64,000 nt of DNA, taken from positions 496,001 through 560,000 of the forward strand of contig NZ_KB894095.1 in assembly GCF_000374305.1 (NCBI RefSeq). Reading direction: 5' to 3'. The stretch's first letter is position 1. Every line of letters starts with the position of its first letter. This stretch comes from Actinomadura flavalba DSM 45200 (GTDB lineage Bacteria; Actinomycetota; Actinomycetes; Streptosporangiales; Streptosporangiaceae). The notes beneath the pieces were generated by a model, which did no database searches, was not told the DNA's origin, and worked only from the letters and a program-made list of their open reading frames with translations. This document shows, one piece after another, positions 36,165 through 44,056 of this stretch. Both the position numbers and the translations under genes were made by a program.

Positions 36165-36962
36165 ATGGCAAAGCCGCAAATTAGACATCCCTCGCGAATC
36201 GCCTTCGGGCGTCAGCTCTGCCGCCTGCGCAAGGAGAAGGGCATCCTCCAGGCGACGATGGCCGAGCGCTTCAACGTTCACGTCACCGTGATCAGCAAGG
36301 TCGAGACGGGTGCGCGCGGCTGCGACGCCGCCTTCGCCGCCAAGGCCGACGAGTTCCTCGACGCCCGCGGCCAGCTCATCGAGCTGTGGAACGACCTCAA
36401 CCAGAACGGCTCCTCCGACGCGCCCGCCCCGGCGTGGTTCGACTGGCCCGAGGAGGAGGAGAACGCCACGATCCTCACGTGCTACATGCTCAGCGTCTTC
36501 GCGGGCCTCATCCAGACCCCCGATTACGTGACGGCGCTACTCAAGACCGAAAAGAAGATCAAGAAGCGTCTCGAAAGGCAGGCTCTCCTCACCCGTACGG
36601 ACAGGCCGCCCCCGAGGGTCGTTCTCCTCATCGACGAGCTGGCGTTGACGCGCCCGGTGGGAGACCGGGAAGTCCTGCGCGGTCAGCTCGCCAACCTGCT
36701 CGAAGTCGCGAAGCTTCCCAACGTCACGGTGCAGCTCATCCTGAGCAGTGGCGAGCACGCTGGCAACGGAAGTTCCTTCACGATTGCTACCATGAAAGAC
36801 GGAAGCGAGATCGCTCACGTCGAGTCCGCGCTCCGTGGCTTCACCACCGCCGAGCCCGAAGACATCGCCGTCCTCCGCCACACGTTGATCGACATCCAGC
36901 GCCGGGCACTCCCCGAAGAGATGTCACTCAACGAGATCCGAAAGGTGATGAACGAACTGTGA
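36165..36962 (+). CDS. XRE-family regulator with DUF5753 domain
   Basis: 265 residues. An N-terminal Cro/C1 HTH (about 12-65; L-C-R-L-R-K-E-K-G, T-V-I-S-K-V-E-T-G) is followed by a DUF5753 domain (about 85-260) with the usual L-I-Q-T-P-D-Y entry. These are WhiJ-like developmental/stress regulators that work with small DUF397 proteins. GTG 36959 of the DUF397 gene overlaps its stop, so the pair is coupled. Confidence 0.88.
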   Translation: MAKPQIRHPSRIAFGRQLCRLRKEKGILQATMAERFNVHVTVISKVETGARGCDAAFAAKADEFLDARGQLIELWNDLNQNGSSDAPAPAWFDWPEEEENATILTCYMLSVFAGLIQTPDYVTALLKTEKKIKKRLERQALLTRTDRPPPRVVLLIDELALTRPVGDREVLRGQLANLLEVAKLPNVTVQLILSSGEHAGNGSSFTIATMKDGSEIAHVESALRGFTTAEPEDIAVLRHTLIDIQRRALPEEMSLNEIRKVMNEL

Positions 36963-37144
36963 ACGCCAACGACCTCACCTGGCGCAAGGCCACCCGCAGC
37001 CTCAGCAACGGCGGCGAGTGCATCGAGGTCGCCATCACCCCCGCCACGATCGCCGTGCGTGACAGCAAGAACCCCAACGGCCCGAACCTCCTCGTCACCC
37101 GCGAAAGCTTCCGCCACTTCGCAGACACCATCAAGTCCCTCTGA
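36959..37144 (+). CDS. DUF397 (BldB-like) small protein, copy 1
   Basis: 61 residues. The DUF397 pattern L-x-W-R-K-A-T-R-S-x-x-x-G-G-E-C-I-E-V-A, V-R-D-S-K-N-P-x-G-P, F and the terminal F-x-x-x-I-K-S-L are intact. DUF397 proteins bind or modulate partner XRE regulators. Coupled to the XRE gene by a GTGA overlap. A near-identical copy follows at 37191. Confidence 0.87.
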   Translation: MNANDLTWRKATRSLSNGGECIEVAITPATIAVRDSKNPNGPNLLVTRESFRHFADTIKSL

Positions 37145-37190
37145 ACCGCGTAGCCACCGCGCGCCTTCAGACGGAGAGGGGTCGAGAAGC

Positions 37191-37376
37191 ATGAACCTGA
37201 ACACCCTGGTGTGGCGCAAGTCGTCCCGCAGCCTCAACAACGGCGGCGACTGCATCGAGGTCGCCACCGCCCCCGCCACGATCGCCGTGCGTGACAGCAA
37301 GAACCCGAGCGGCCCGAACCTCCTCGTCACCCGCGAAGGCTTCCGCCACTTCGCGGAGGCCATCAAAACCCTCTGA
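37191..37376 (+). CDS. DUF397 (BldB-like) small protein, copy 2
   Basis: 61 residues, the same length as copy 1 and differing at about 14 positions. The 3' halves of the two genes are nearly identical in DNA. GGAGAGG lies roughly 14 bases before ATG 37191. A recent tandem duplication with one XRE serving both is the simplest reading. Confidence 0.87.
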   Translation: MNLNTLVWRKSSRSLNNGGDCIEVATAPATIAVRDSKNPSGPNLLVTREGFRHFAEAIKTL

Positions 37377-37389
37377 ACCCCCAGAACGC

Positions 37390-37419
37390 CCCCGGCCCCG
37401 ACTCTCGCTCGGGCCGGGG
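37390..37419 (+). terminator. Terminator after the DUF397 genes
   Basis: CCCCGGCCC and GGGCCGGGG form a 9-bp stem with a 12-base loop, 13 bases after the stop. Confidence 0.6.
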
Positions 37420-37587
37420 TGTCTGGTGTTCAGGGGGTGATCGGGTGGTCCGGGGAGTCGAGCCACAGGTGCTGGCCGGTGGGGGTGACGGTCATCCCAA
37501 AGCGGTCGCGGCTCGGGCTGCCCCACGCGAGCAACCCTGCCGTCCACCCGGTACTAACGCCGTGCCTCTTGCGGGTGGGGGCGGGAG

Positions 37588-37617
37588 GGGTGACGCTGTA
37601 GGTTCGGCACGTCACCC
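37588..37617. promoter_or_regulatory. Inverted repeat around a -10 box
   Basis: GGGTGACG (37588-37595) and CGTCACCC (37610-37617), a perfect 8-bp inverted repeat enclosing TAGGTT (37599-37604), 33 bases before ATG 37650. The layout suggests an operator for the next gene. Confidence 0.4.
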
Positions 37618-37649
37618 TCTGGATGCGCCATCGGCGAACGGAGAGCGTC

Positions 37650-37928
37650 ATGAAGCTGAGTTTCGTGGGGATCACCTCGAACACTCCGGTCAACGAGTGC
37701 CCGGCGGTCTTCGTGGACGAGGACACCGGCGACTTCTGGTTCCAGGGCGAGACGGTGACCGACCCGGCCGCGTTGGCCGAGGTCGCGTCGCACAGCCCGA
37801 TCGGTGCGAACGAGTCGATCGTCAAGCTTCCGCCGGACATGGCGTCGATCATCTTGGAGGCCGTACGTGGCACCTATGAGCGTGGAAGGCGCGGCCCCGG
37901 CCGGCATGGAGCCGAAGACGTCGCCTGA
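37650..37928 (+). CDS. Small hypothetical protein upstream of DUF6879
   Basis: 92 residues, not recognised. A strand-rich N terminus with F-V-D-E-D-T-G-D-F-W-F-Q-G, a helix, and a basic tail. ATG 37650 has GGAGAG 8 bases upstream. Its end overlaps the start of the DUF6879 gene by 53 bases, a pairing often seen in actinomycete XRE/DUF397 islands. Confidence 0.65.
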   Translation: MKLSFVGITSNTPVNECPAVFVDEDTGDFWFQGETVTDPAALAEVASHSPIGANESIVKLPPDMASIILEAVRGTYERGRRGPGRHGAEDVA

Positions 37929-38451
37929 TCCCGCCCGCGAACCGGTCCCCCAGTCCTTCATCGAATTGCTGGAGGGCTGCGAGCGTTCGGCCGTCCATTT
38001 GGAGATGCGCGACACGTACACGCCCGACGACCCGGACTACCGCCGATGGCTGGCGGGCGATCACTTCGATCCCGGTGAGCGCTGGCCCGAGTGGATTGAG
38101 ACCGTCGGCCGTATCGTCGCGCGCGGGGTCGAGGTGCGCAGGGCACGGATCGTGTCGGAACCGGTCACCGACTATGTCCGCTACGAACACGCCTTGACCG
38201 ACGCCCTGAACATCGTGTCGGGCGAGTCGGTGCGCTGGCTGCCGCGCCGCGAGGCGTCCGACCTCGCACTGCCCGGAAACGACTTCTGGGTCTTCGACGA
38301 CCGCCTCGTGCTGTTCAACCACTTCGCCGGTGACGGCTCGTCCGGTGAAAAGGAGATCCGTGCGGAACGCGCCGTCATCGATCTCTGCACGTCCGCCTTC
38401 GACGCCGTCTGGCGGAGAGCCACACCGCACACGCAGTACCGAATCCACTGA
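37876..38451 (+). CDS. DUF6879 family protein, copy 1
   Basis: 191 residues from ATG 37876. Features shared with copy 2 (42273): H-L-E-x-R-D near 43, A-R-G-V-E-V-R-R-x-R, S-E-P-x-x-x-Y, R-W-L-P-R-R and N-D-F-W-x-F-D. Function unknown. It precedes an XRE/DUF5753 regulator by 8 bases, which in copy 2 is decayed. The DFW-F-D element also occurs in the DUF5753 domain next door. Confidence 0.78.
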   Translation: MSVEGAAPAGMEPKTSPDPAREPVPQSFIELLEGCERSAVHLEMRDTYTPDDPDYRRWLAGDHFDPGERWPEWIETVGRIVARGVEVRRARIVSEPVTDYVRYEHALTDALNIVSGESVRWLPRREASDLALPGNDFWVFDDRLVLFNHFAGDGSSGEKEIRAERAVIDLCTSAFDAVWRRATPHTQYRIH

Positions 38452-38459
38452 GAATCCCC

Positions 38460-39311
38460 GTGCCCGCCGCCTCGTCCTCCAGCGCGCAACAAGCCCGCCG
38501 GGCGCTCGCCGGGCGCCTGCGCGAGCTTCGCCTCGACGCGGGCATGAACGCGATCGAACTCGCCAGAGCGGCCGGATGGGACCGCACGAAGGTCTCCCAT
38601 ATCGAGCACGCCCGCCGGTCGCCTTCCGAGGCCGACATCGATACATGGTGCCGCGCCTGCGGTGCCGAAGACCAGGCCGCAGACCTGGTCGCGTCCCTGC
38701 GCGCCGTCGAGGGCATGTGGATCGAGTGGCGCCGCATGGAGCGGTCGGGCCTGCGCCGGTCGCAGGAGGCCGTTCGTCCGCTGTTCGAACGCACCCGGAC
38801 GTTCCGCGCCTACTCGTCCTGGCTCGTGCCGGGACTCATCCAGACCGAGGGTTACACCAGGGCGGTCCTTCGGGCGGTCGCCGCGCGGCGGGGCCTGGTG
38901 GACGACGTGGAGGCGGCCGTGGCCGTGCGCATGGAACGGCAGCACGTCCTGATGAAAGGCGGGCCGACGTTCTCCTTCCTGCTGGAGGAATCGGTGCTCA
39001 GGACAGGCGTCGGAGGCGCCGAGGTGATGGCCGGGCAGCTCGGTCGCCTCGTGGAGGTCGGGGCCTTGCCGTCGGTATCGCTCGGGGTCGTGCCCGCACG
39101 TCCCGATCGTGATGACGCGCGTCCCGTCGAGGATTTCTGGATCTTCGACAACGAGCAGGTGAGCGTGGAACTGGTGTCGGGCTATCTGACGATCACCCAG
39201 CCGCGCGAGATCACCCTCTACACGCAGATGTTCCATTCCTTGGCCAAAGCCGCCGTATTCGGTTCGGCCGCGCGTTCCTTGATCAAGGACGTGGGCGCGT
39301 CCCTGGGCTGA
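38460..39311 (+). CDS. XRE-family regulator with DUF5753 domain, second
   Basis: 283 residues. HTH (about 12-70; L-R-E-L-R-L-D-A-G, K-V-S-H-I-E-H-A-R-R) and DUF5753 (about 95-275) with L-I-Q-T-E-G-Y and D-F-W-I-F-D-N. GTG 38460 follows the DUF6879 stop closely. No DUF397 gene follows; instead the peptide/methyltransferase genes begin 92 bases downstream, so it may regulate them. Confidence 0.87.
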   Translation: MPAASSSSAQQARRALAGRLRELRLDAGMNAIELARAAGWDRTKVSHIEHARRSPSEADIDTWCRACGAEDQAADLVASLRAVEGMWIEWRRMERSGLRRSQEAVRPLFERTRTFRAYSSWLVPGLIQTEGYTRAVLRAVAARRGLVDDVEAAVAVRMERQHVLMKGGPTFSFLLEESVLRTGVGGAEVMAGQLGRLVEVGALPSVSLGVVPARPDRDDARPVEDFWIFDNEQVSVELVSGYLTITQPREITLYTQMFHSLAKAAVFGSAARSLIKDVGASLG

Positions 39312-39403
39312 ATCGGCGCGGCACACTTTGTCACATCCGTGGTCGAAGAACTCTCCGGCTCCTTAGCGTGCTGGATGACGCACAGTGCCGAAGGGAGTCC
39401 GTG

Positions 39404-39514
39404 ATGGGGAAGCATGACGACAACAAGGAGAAGGACGGCAAGTGGGACAGGCCGATCCCTCCGGCGGAGAAGGACGACTCCAAGGGCGGCGGCAAGCACG
39501 GGAAGGGCACGTAG
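39404..39514 (+). CDS. 36-residue Asp/Lys-rich peptide, candidate imiditide-type RiPP precursor
   Basis: 36 residues, below usual gene-calling limits. AAGGGAG (39391-39397) is 6 bases before ATG 39404, and the TAG is followed with no gap by GTG 39515 of a PIMT-like methyltransferase. Composition: seven Asp, ten Lys, eight Gly, a single Trp in K-W-D-R-P-I-P-P and no Cys. Asp-Gly occurs at residues 11-12 and Asp-Ser at 25-26, both prone to succinimide formation. Gene order, charge and size match the precursor of imiditides, in which a PIMT homologue methyl-esterifies one Asp that then cyclises to aspartimide. Modification is inferred, not seen. Confidence 0.6.
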   Translation: MGKHDDNKEKDGKWDRPIPPAEKDDSKGGGKHGKGT

Positions 39515-40660
39515 GTGGCCGGCGCCGAACGCCTGGCCGCGCGGATGATCGCGGGGCTCACCGAGTCCGGTGAACTGGCGCCCGAGTGGCGGGGAGCCTT
39601 CGAGAAGGTCGCGCGGCATCAATTCATTCCGGACACGGTCTGGGTCGAGGACGGGCGCGGGCTGGCGCCCGTGCGCCGGGAGGAGGACGAGACGGCGTGG
39701 CTGGAGCTGTGCTACGCCGACGACGCCGTCATCACCCAGGTGGACGACGGCGTCCCCGCCGGAGCGGACGAGATCGGCGACGAGATCACCAGTTCGGCCA
39801 GCCGTCCCAGCGTCGTCGCCTCCATGCTGGCGGCACTGGACGCCGAGCCGGGCATGAACGTGCTGGAGATCGGCACGGGAACGGGCTGGAACGCGGCGCT
39901 GCTGGCCGAACGGCTCGGCGGCGACGTCACAAGCGTGGAGGTCGATCCCGGCGTGGCCGACCGCGCCCGCGCCGCGCTGGGCGAGGCGGGCTACGACGTC
40001 CACGTCGTGACGGGAGACGGCGCGTTCGGGCACGCCCCCGCCGCGCCGTTCGACCGCGTGATCGCCACCGTCGCCGCGAACAGGGTGCCGCACGCGTGGG
40101 GCGTCCAGACACGGCCCGGCGGACGAGTCCTCGTGCCGTGGACGACCGACCTGCACAACGGCGCGCTGGTCGCGTTCACGGTCGGACGCGGCGGCGTGAT
40201 GCGCGGCCGCGTCGTGGGCGACGTGGCGTTCATGCGACTGCGCGCACAACGCGGGAAGCGCGTCTCGCTCGACCGCGACGTGCGCGACACGGAACGCGCC
40301 CGCCGATCCGTCACCGACCTGCACCCCCACCCCGTGCTCGGCACGTATGCCGCGTCCCTCGCCGTCGGGCTGCGCGTGCCGCGCTGCAAACTCGTCGTCC
40401 GGCACCGGGACGACGGCGCCTACACGGTGTGGCTGGTCGATCCGTGGTCGGGCTCGTGGGCGAGTCTGGACGTGGACCCGGGCGCCGCGTCGTTCCCCGT
40501 CCGCCAGGCCGGGAAACGCAACCTGTGGCGCGAGGTCGAGGACGCCTACCGCTGGTGGGACGGACTCGGCCGCCCCGCCGAGACCCGCTGGGGCCTGATC
40601 GTCACCGCCCAGGACCACTGGACCTGGCTGGACACCGAAGACCAGCGCGTCACCCGCTAG
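39515..40660 (+). CDS. PIMT-like protein O-methyltransferase 1 (RiPP-type)
   Basis: 381 residues. Class I SAM methyltransferase of the protein-L-isoaspartate O-methyltransferase family: PIMT-type S-S-A-S-R-P-S-V-V-A-S-M-L (about 93-105), SAM motif V-L-E-I-G-T-G-T-G-W-N-A-A-L-L (116-130), and a roughly 180-residue C-terminal extension beyond the housekeeping PIMT of about 210 residues. The extension is typical of PIMT homologues dedicated to RiPPs (graspetides, lanthipeptides, imiditides). It starts directly after the peptide stop with GGAAGGG inside the peptide gene. The peptide is its probable substrate. Confidence 0.82.
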   Translation: MAGAERLAARMIAGLTESGELAPEWRGAFEKVARHQFIPDTVWVEDGRGLAPVRREEDETAWLELCYADDAVITQVDDGVPAGADEIGDEITSSASRPSVVASMLAALDAEPGMNVLEIGTGTGWNAALLAERLGGDVTSVEVDPGVADRARAALGEAGYDVHVVTGDGAFGHAPAAPFDRVIATVAANRVPHAWGVQTRPGGRVLVPWTTDLHNGALVAFTVGRGGVMRGRVVGDVAFMRLRAQRGKRVSLDRDVRDTERARRSVTDLHPHPVLGTYAASLAVGLRVPRCKLVVRHRDDGAYTVWLVDPWSGSWASLDVDPGAASFPVRQAGKRNLWREVEDAYRWWDGLGRPAETRWGLIVTAQDHWTWLDTEDQRVTR

Positions 40661-40697
40661 TGCGATCGAGGCGACGGCAAGCGAGGGAAGTGATGTG

Positions 40698-41822
40698 GTG
40701 AGTGGGGACGTCATGCGGCGGGCGGAGGCGTTGGCTGCGCGGTTGACCGCCGCCGGGTGGCTCACCAGCGGCGCTGTGCGAAGCGCGCTGCGTGACGTTC
40801 CCCGGCACGCGTTCGTGCCCCCGCTGGCCTGGACCGGTGAAGGCGACCGCGTGGCCGAGGCGGACGACCCGCAACGTTGGCTCGACCTCGCCTACGCCGA
40901 CGAGGCGATCATCACCCAGCTCGACGACGGTGCCACCGACGCCGCGACCGGGGACGGGCGGTACACCTCCTCGCTGTCGGCGCCCAGCACGGTCGTGTCG
41001 CTGCTGGAACTCCTCGACCTCGAAGACGGCCACCGCGTCCTGGACATCGGCACCGGAAACGGGTGGACGGCGGCGCTCCTGGCGCGCATCGTCGGGCCGG
41101 GCAACGTGACCAGCGTCGAGGTCGATCCCGCCGTCGCCGAGCGGGCATCGGCCACCCTGACCAGCCTCGGGTCGCCGCCCGCGCTCGTGGTGGGCGACGG
41201 CGCGGACGGGTGGGCGCCCGGCGCCCCCTACGACCGCGTCCACGCCACCTGCGCCGTGGCCGAGATCCCCTACGCGTGGATCGAGCAGACACGGCCGGGC
41301 GGAGTGATCGTCACCCCGTACGCGCCGGGCTTCGGCTCCGGCCACGAGCTACGGCTCGTCGTCCTGCCCGACGGCACCGCCGTAGGGCGCTTCACCGGCT
41401 ACGCCTCCTACATGATGATGCGCAGCCACCGGCACCCCGAATGGAACCCCGCGCCCCTCGCCGTGCGCCGCTCCACCACCGAGATCGACCCCCGCACCCT
41501 CGGTTACGCCCCCGCCGGGGCCGATCTGGCGATGGGCGCCGCCCTCCCCGGCGTCCAAGCCCGAGGACACCACGACGGCGACACCTACACCCTCCGCCTG
41601 TGGTCACCCCACGCCTGGGCCACCGCCACCTACCGGCCCGGCCGCACGGTGTTCGACGTCGAACAGGCCGGCGACCACCCCCTCTGGGACCACGCCACCA
41701 CCGCCTACTTCCAGTGGATCACCCAAGGCAGCCCCGGCCGCGACCACTACACCCTCACGGTCACCCCCGAAGACGAACACGTCCGACTCCACCGGCCGAC
41801 GAATACGACCACACCGAGGTAG
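40698..41822 (+). CDS. PIMT-like protein O-methyltransferase 2 (RiPP-type)
   Basis: 374 residues, paralogous to methyltransferase 1: SAM motif V-L-D-I-G-T-G-N-G-W-T-A-A-L-L, T-S-S-L-S-A-P-S-T-V-V-S-L-L at the PIMT substrate loop, and the same long C-terminal extension. GTG 40698 has GAGGGAAG about 8 bases upstream; GTG 40695 is also possible. Two such enzymes in tandem with one peptide suggest two sites, two substrates or a heteromer. Confidence 0.8.
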   Translation: MSGDVMRRAEALAARLTAAGWLTSGAVRSALRDVPRHAFVPPLAWTGEGDRVAEADDPQRWLDLAYADEAIITQLDDGATDAATGDGRYTSSLSAPSTVVSLLELLDLEDGHRVLDIGTGNGWTAALLARIVGPGNVTSVEVDPAVAERASATLTSLGSPPALVVGDGADGWAPGAPYDRVHATCAVAEIPYAWIEQTRPGGVIVTPYAPGFGSGHELRLVVLPDGTAVGRFTGYASYMMMRSHRHPEWNPAPLAVRRSTTEIDPRTLGYAPAGADLAMGAALPGVQARGHHDGDTYTLRLWSPHAWATATYRPGRTVFDVEQAGDHPLWDHATTAYFQWITQGSPGRDHYTLTVTPEDEHVRLHRPTNTTTPR

Positions 41823-41879
41823 AAACCCCGATACTCCCGAACTTCGCGCAGCACCACGCGCGCGGACCACCGGATCGAA

Positions 41880-42209
41880 TCAACGCTCGACCAGTTCGAT
41901 GCCGATCGCGACGGCGCCCAGTGCCTCGCGCTCAGGTGGATAGATCTCGCGGATGTTGCGAAGCTGCTCGTCCTTGGACGCGGTCGGATCGACCGACGAT
42001 ACGGACTCGTGCTCGAACATCTCATCGAAGTCGACATAGCGGGTGAGGCGCGTGATCCGGGTGAGCACTTCCTCATCCCGACACGTGAACCGCAGCAGGT
42101 CGCCCACCCTCAACCGCTCGCGAGAAGAGTCGTTCACCCTGATCTCGGTCGTCTTCTTTCCCGAAGCGATCAGGTCGAAATACCGCTTGTAGATAGCCAT
42201 CTCGTGCAC
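41880..42209 (-). CDS. ASCH-domain (PUA-like) protein
   Basis: 109 residues. The ASCH signature S-G-K-K-T-T-E-I-R-V (G-x-K-x-x-E-x-R) lies near residue 16, and the fold is PUA-like. ASCH proteins bind RNA and some cleave modified nucleosides. It is convergent with methyltransferase 2 and divergent from the DUF6879 gene. Target unknown. Confidence 0.83.
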   Translation of the reverse strand: MHEMAIYKRYFDLIASGKKTTEIRVNDSSRERLRVGDLLRFTCRDEEVLTRITRLTRYVDFDEMFEHESVSSVDPTASKDEQLRNIREIYPPEREALGAVAIGIELVER

Positions 42210-42272
42210 AAGCGAAAACTCTACGGCAGGCCCGGCCTCGGGAGATGCTGCCCGTTCTCAAGGAGATCGTGA

Positions 42273-42839
42273 ATGCCCATGAACGCCTCGCCGCTGCTGA
42301 CGGCGACCGACTCGGCCAACCCTGAGTTCCCGCCCCTCTTCGCCGCCGCGACCAGATCGGCGATTCACCTGGAGCTGAGAGACGGTTACGCGGTATCCGG
42401 AGAAGATGAGGGATTCGCAGCATGGAAGGCCGGGCACCGGGACGATCCGTCCGACCCGGCGTCCTGGTGGCGGCCGTGGCTGACGGTCATCCAGCAGGCG
42501 ACGGCTCGCGGGGTCGAGGTGCGTCGGCTACGGGTGGCCTCGGAGCCACTGAGCGAGTACACCCGGTTCCTGCTCGACACGGCGTTCACGAACGTGCACG
42601 CGGGCGAGGCGACCCGCTGGCTGCCAAGAAGACAGGCATGCGATCTGCGATTCCCGGCGAACGACTTCTGGATCTTCGACGGCGACGTGCTCATCTGGAA
42701 CCACTTCAGCGGAGACGGCCTGCCCGTCTCGATGGAGTGGAGCACCGACGCCGAGATGATCGCGTTCTGCGAAGAGTCGTTCGAGGCAGCCTGGAAACGC
42801 GGCATCGAGAACGCGGAATACGCCGGGTCCGGCAACTGA
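42273..42839 (+). CDS. DUF6879 family protein, copy 2
   Basis: 188 residues, sharing with copy 1 (37876) H-L-E-L-R-D, A-R-G-V-E-V-R-R, S-E-P-L-x-x-Y, R-W-L-P-R-R and N-D-F-W-I-F-D. AAGGAGA precedes ATG 42273 (an ATG two codons later is possible). The XRE gene that follows copy 1 is here only a fragment. Function unknown. Confidence 0.78.
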   Translation: MPMNASPLLTATDSANPEFPPLFAAATRSAIHLELRDGYAVSGEDEGFAAWKAGHRDDPSDPASWWRPWLTVIQQATARGVEVRRLRVASEPLSEYTRFLLDTAFTNVHAGEATRWLPRRQACDLRFPANDFWIFDGDVLIWNHFSGDGLPVSMEWSTDAEMIAFCEESFEAAWKRGIENAEYAGSGN

Positions 42840-42856
42840 CCGATCCGGCTCCCGGC

Positions 42857-42980
42857 GTGGCCGTCTCCCCGTCCTACTCCACCCAGCGCGCCCTCCTCGA
42901 CCCGGGCCGACCGGCTCCGCGAACTCCGCTTCGACGCCGGGCTGACCGCGTCCGCGCTGGCGAACGCGGGCGGCGGTAGG
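42857..42980 (+). pseudogene. Remnant of an XRE/DUF5753 regulator N terminus
   Basis: A GTG 18 bases after the DUF6879 stop begins V-A-V-S-P-S-Y-S-T-Q-R-A, matching the N terminus of such regulators. The frame then slips, and the HTH start R-A-D-R-L-R-E-L-R-F-D-A-G-L-T-A appears in another frame until about 42980, where similarity ends. The intact counterpart is at 38460. So the gene is both frameshifted and truncated. Confidence 0.65.
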
Positions 42981-43088
42981 AGGTCCGCTCCGGTTTTGCT
43001 GTTTGTGGCGTTTTGGCCGGTCGGCGGTGTGGGAGGTGGTCGATGGCGTTCCTGGCCGGGGCGCTCTCGTTTCGGTGCAGGGGGCGGC

Positions 43089-44051
43089 ATGGACGTGCGG
43101 TGCGATGTGGCGTTGGAGGGGGCGGCGCGGGAGTTCGTCGAGGTCTCGTCCCGGGGGCCGCTGCTGTCCGAAGTGCCGGTGGGGGAGGCTCGGTTGTGGT
43201 TGGAGGAGATTCAGGGGTCGGCTGGGGTGCCTCGGCCCGACGTTGATGAGGAGTGGGTCGACGTTTCGGATGGGGGCGGGGGTGTCGTGCGGGTGCGGAT
43301 TGTGCGGCCGGTGGGGGTGGGGCGTGTTTTGCCCGTTGTTCTCTACCTGCATGGGGGTGGGTGGGTTTCTGGGTCGGCGCGGACGCATGATCGGCTTGTG
43401 CGGGAGTTGGCCGTTCGCGCGGACGTGGCCGTCGTGTTTCCCGAGTACGAGCGGGCGCCCGAGGCTCCCTACCCCGTGGCGTTGGAGCAGTGCTACGCCG
43501 TTGCTCGGTGGGTCGTCGCGCACGGCGCCGGGCGGGGGCTGGACGGGGCGGCGCTGGCCGTTGCGGGTGACTCGGCGGGTGGGAACCTGGCGGCCGTCGT
43601 CTGCCTCATGGCCAAGGCGCGGAGCGGGCCGCCGATCCGGCTCCAAGTCTTGTTCTATCCCGTCACCGACACCGGCTTCGACACCGCGTCCTACCGCGAG
43701 TTCGGCACCGGGCTGCCCCTGACCGAGGACGCCATGCGCGGCTTCGTCGACCGGTACCTGCCCGACCCGGCCCGGCGCGGCGACCTGTACGCCGCGCCGC
43801 TGCGCGCCGAGCCCCGGCACCTGCACCGGCTGCCCCCGGCGCTCGTCGTCACCGCCGAGGCCGACGTGCTGCGCGACGAGGGCGAGGCGTACGCCGGACG
43901 GCTCCGCGCGGCGGGCGTCGAGGCCGACGCCGTCCGCGTCCCGGCGACGATCCACGACTTCCTCATGCTCGACGCGCTGCGCGGCACCGACGCCGTCCGC
44001 ACGGCGCTGGACCTCGCCACCGGCACCCTCCGCGAGTACCTGCACGGCTGA
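43089..44051 (+). CDS. HSL/GDXG-family alpha/beta hydrolase
   Basis: 320 residues. Oxyanion motif H-G-G-G-W and nucleophile G-D-S-A-G-G-N of the hormone-sensitive-lipase family, with catalytic Asp (A-E-A-D) and His (H-D-F) near the end. These esterases cleave short acyl esters. ATG 43089 follows GCAGGGGGCGGC, a weak ribosome site. Its first 500 bases use less biased codons (more T at third positions) than neighbouring genes, which may indicate transfer. Convergent, 5-base gap, with the LLM gene. Confidence 0.85.
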   Translation: MDVRCDVALEGAAREFVEVSSRGPLLSEVPVGEARLWLEEIQGSAGVPRPDVDEEWVDVSDGGGGVVRVRIVRPVGVGRVLPVVLYLHGGGWVSGSARTHDRLVRELAVRADVAVVFPEYERAPEAPYPVALEQCYAVARWVVAHGAGRGLDGAALAVAGDSAGGNLAAVVCLMAKARSGPPIRLQVLFYPVTDTGFDTASYREFGTGLPLTEDAMRGFVDRYLPDPARRGDLYAAPLRAEPRHLHRLPPALVVTAEADVLRDEGEAYAGRLRAAGVEADAVRVPATIHDFLMLDALRGTDAVRTALDLATGTLREYLHG

Positions 44052-44056
44052 GCGGG

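Noticed and set aside
39404..41822. Graspetide or FxLD-type lanthipeptide cluster
   Set aside because: PIMT homologues also occur there, but no ATP-grasp ligase or lanthipeptide dehydratase/cyclase is in the window.
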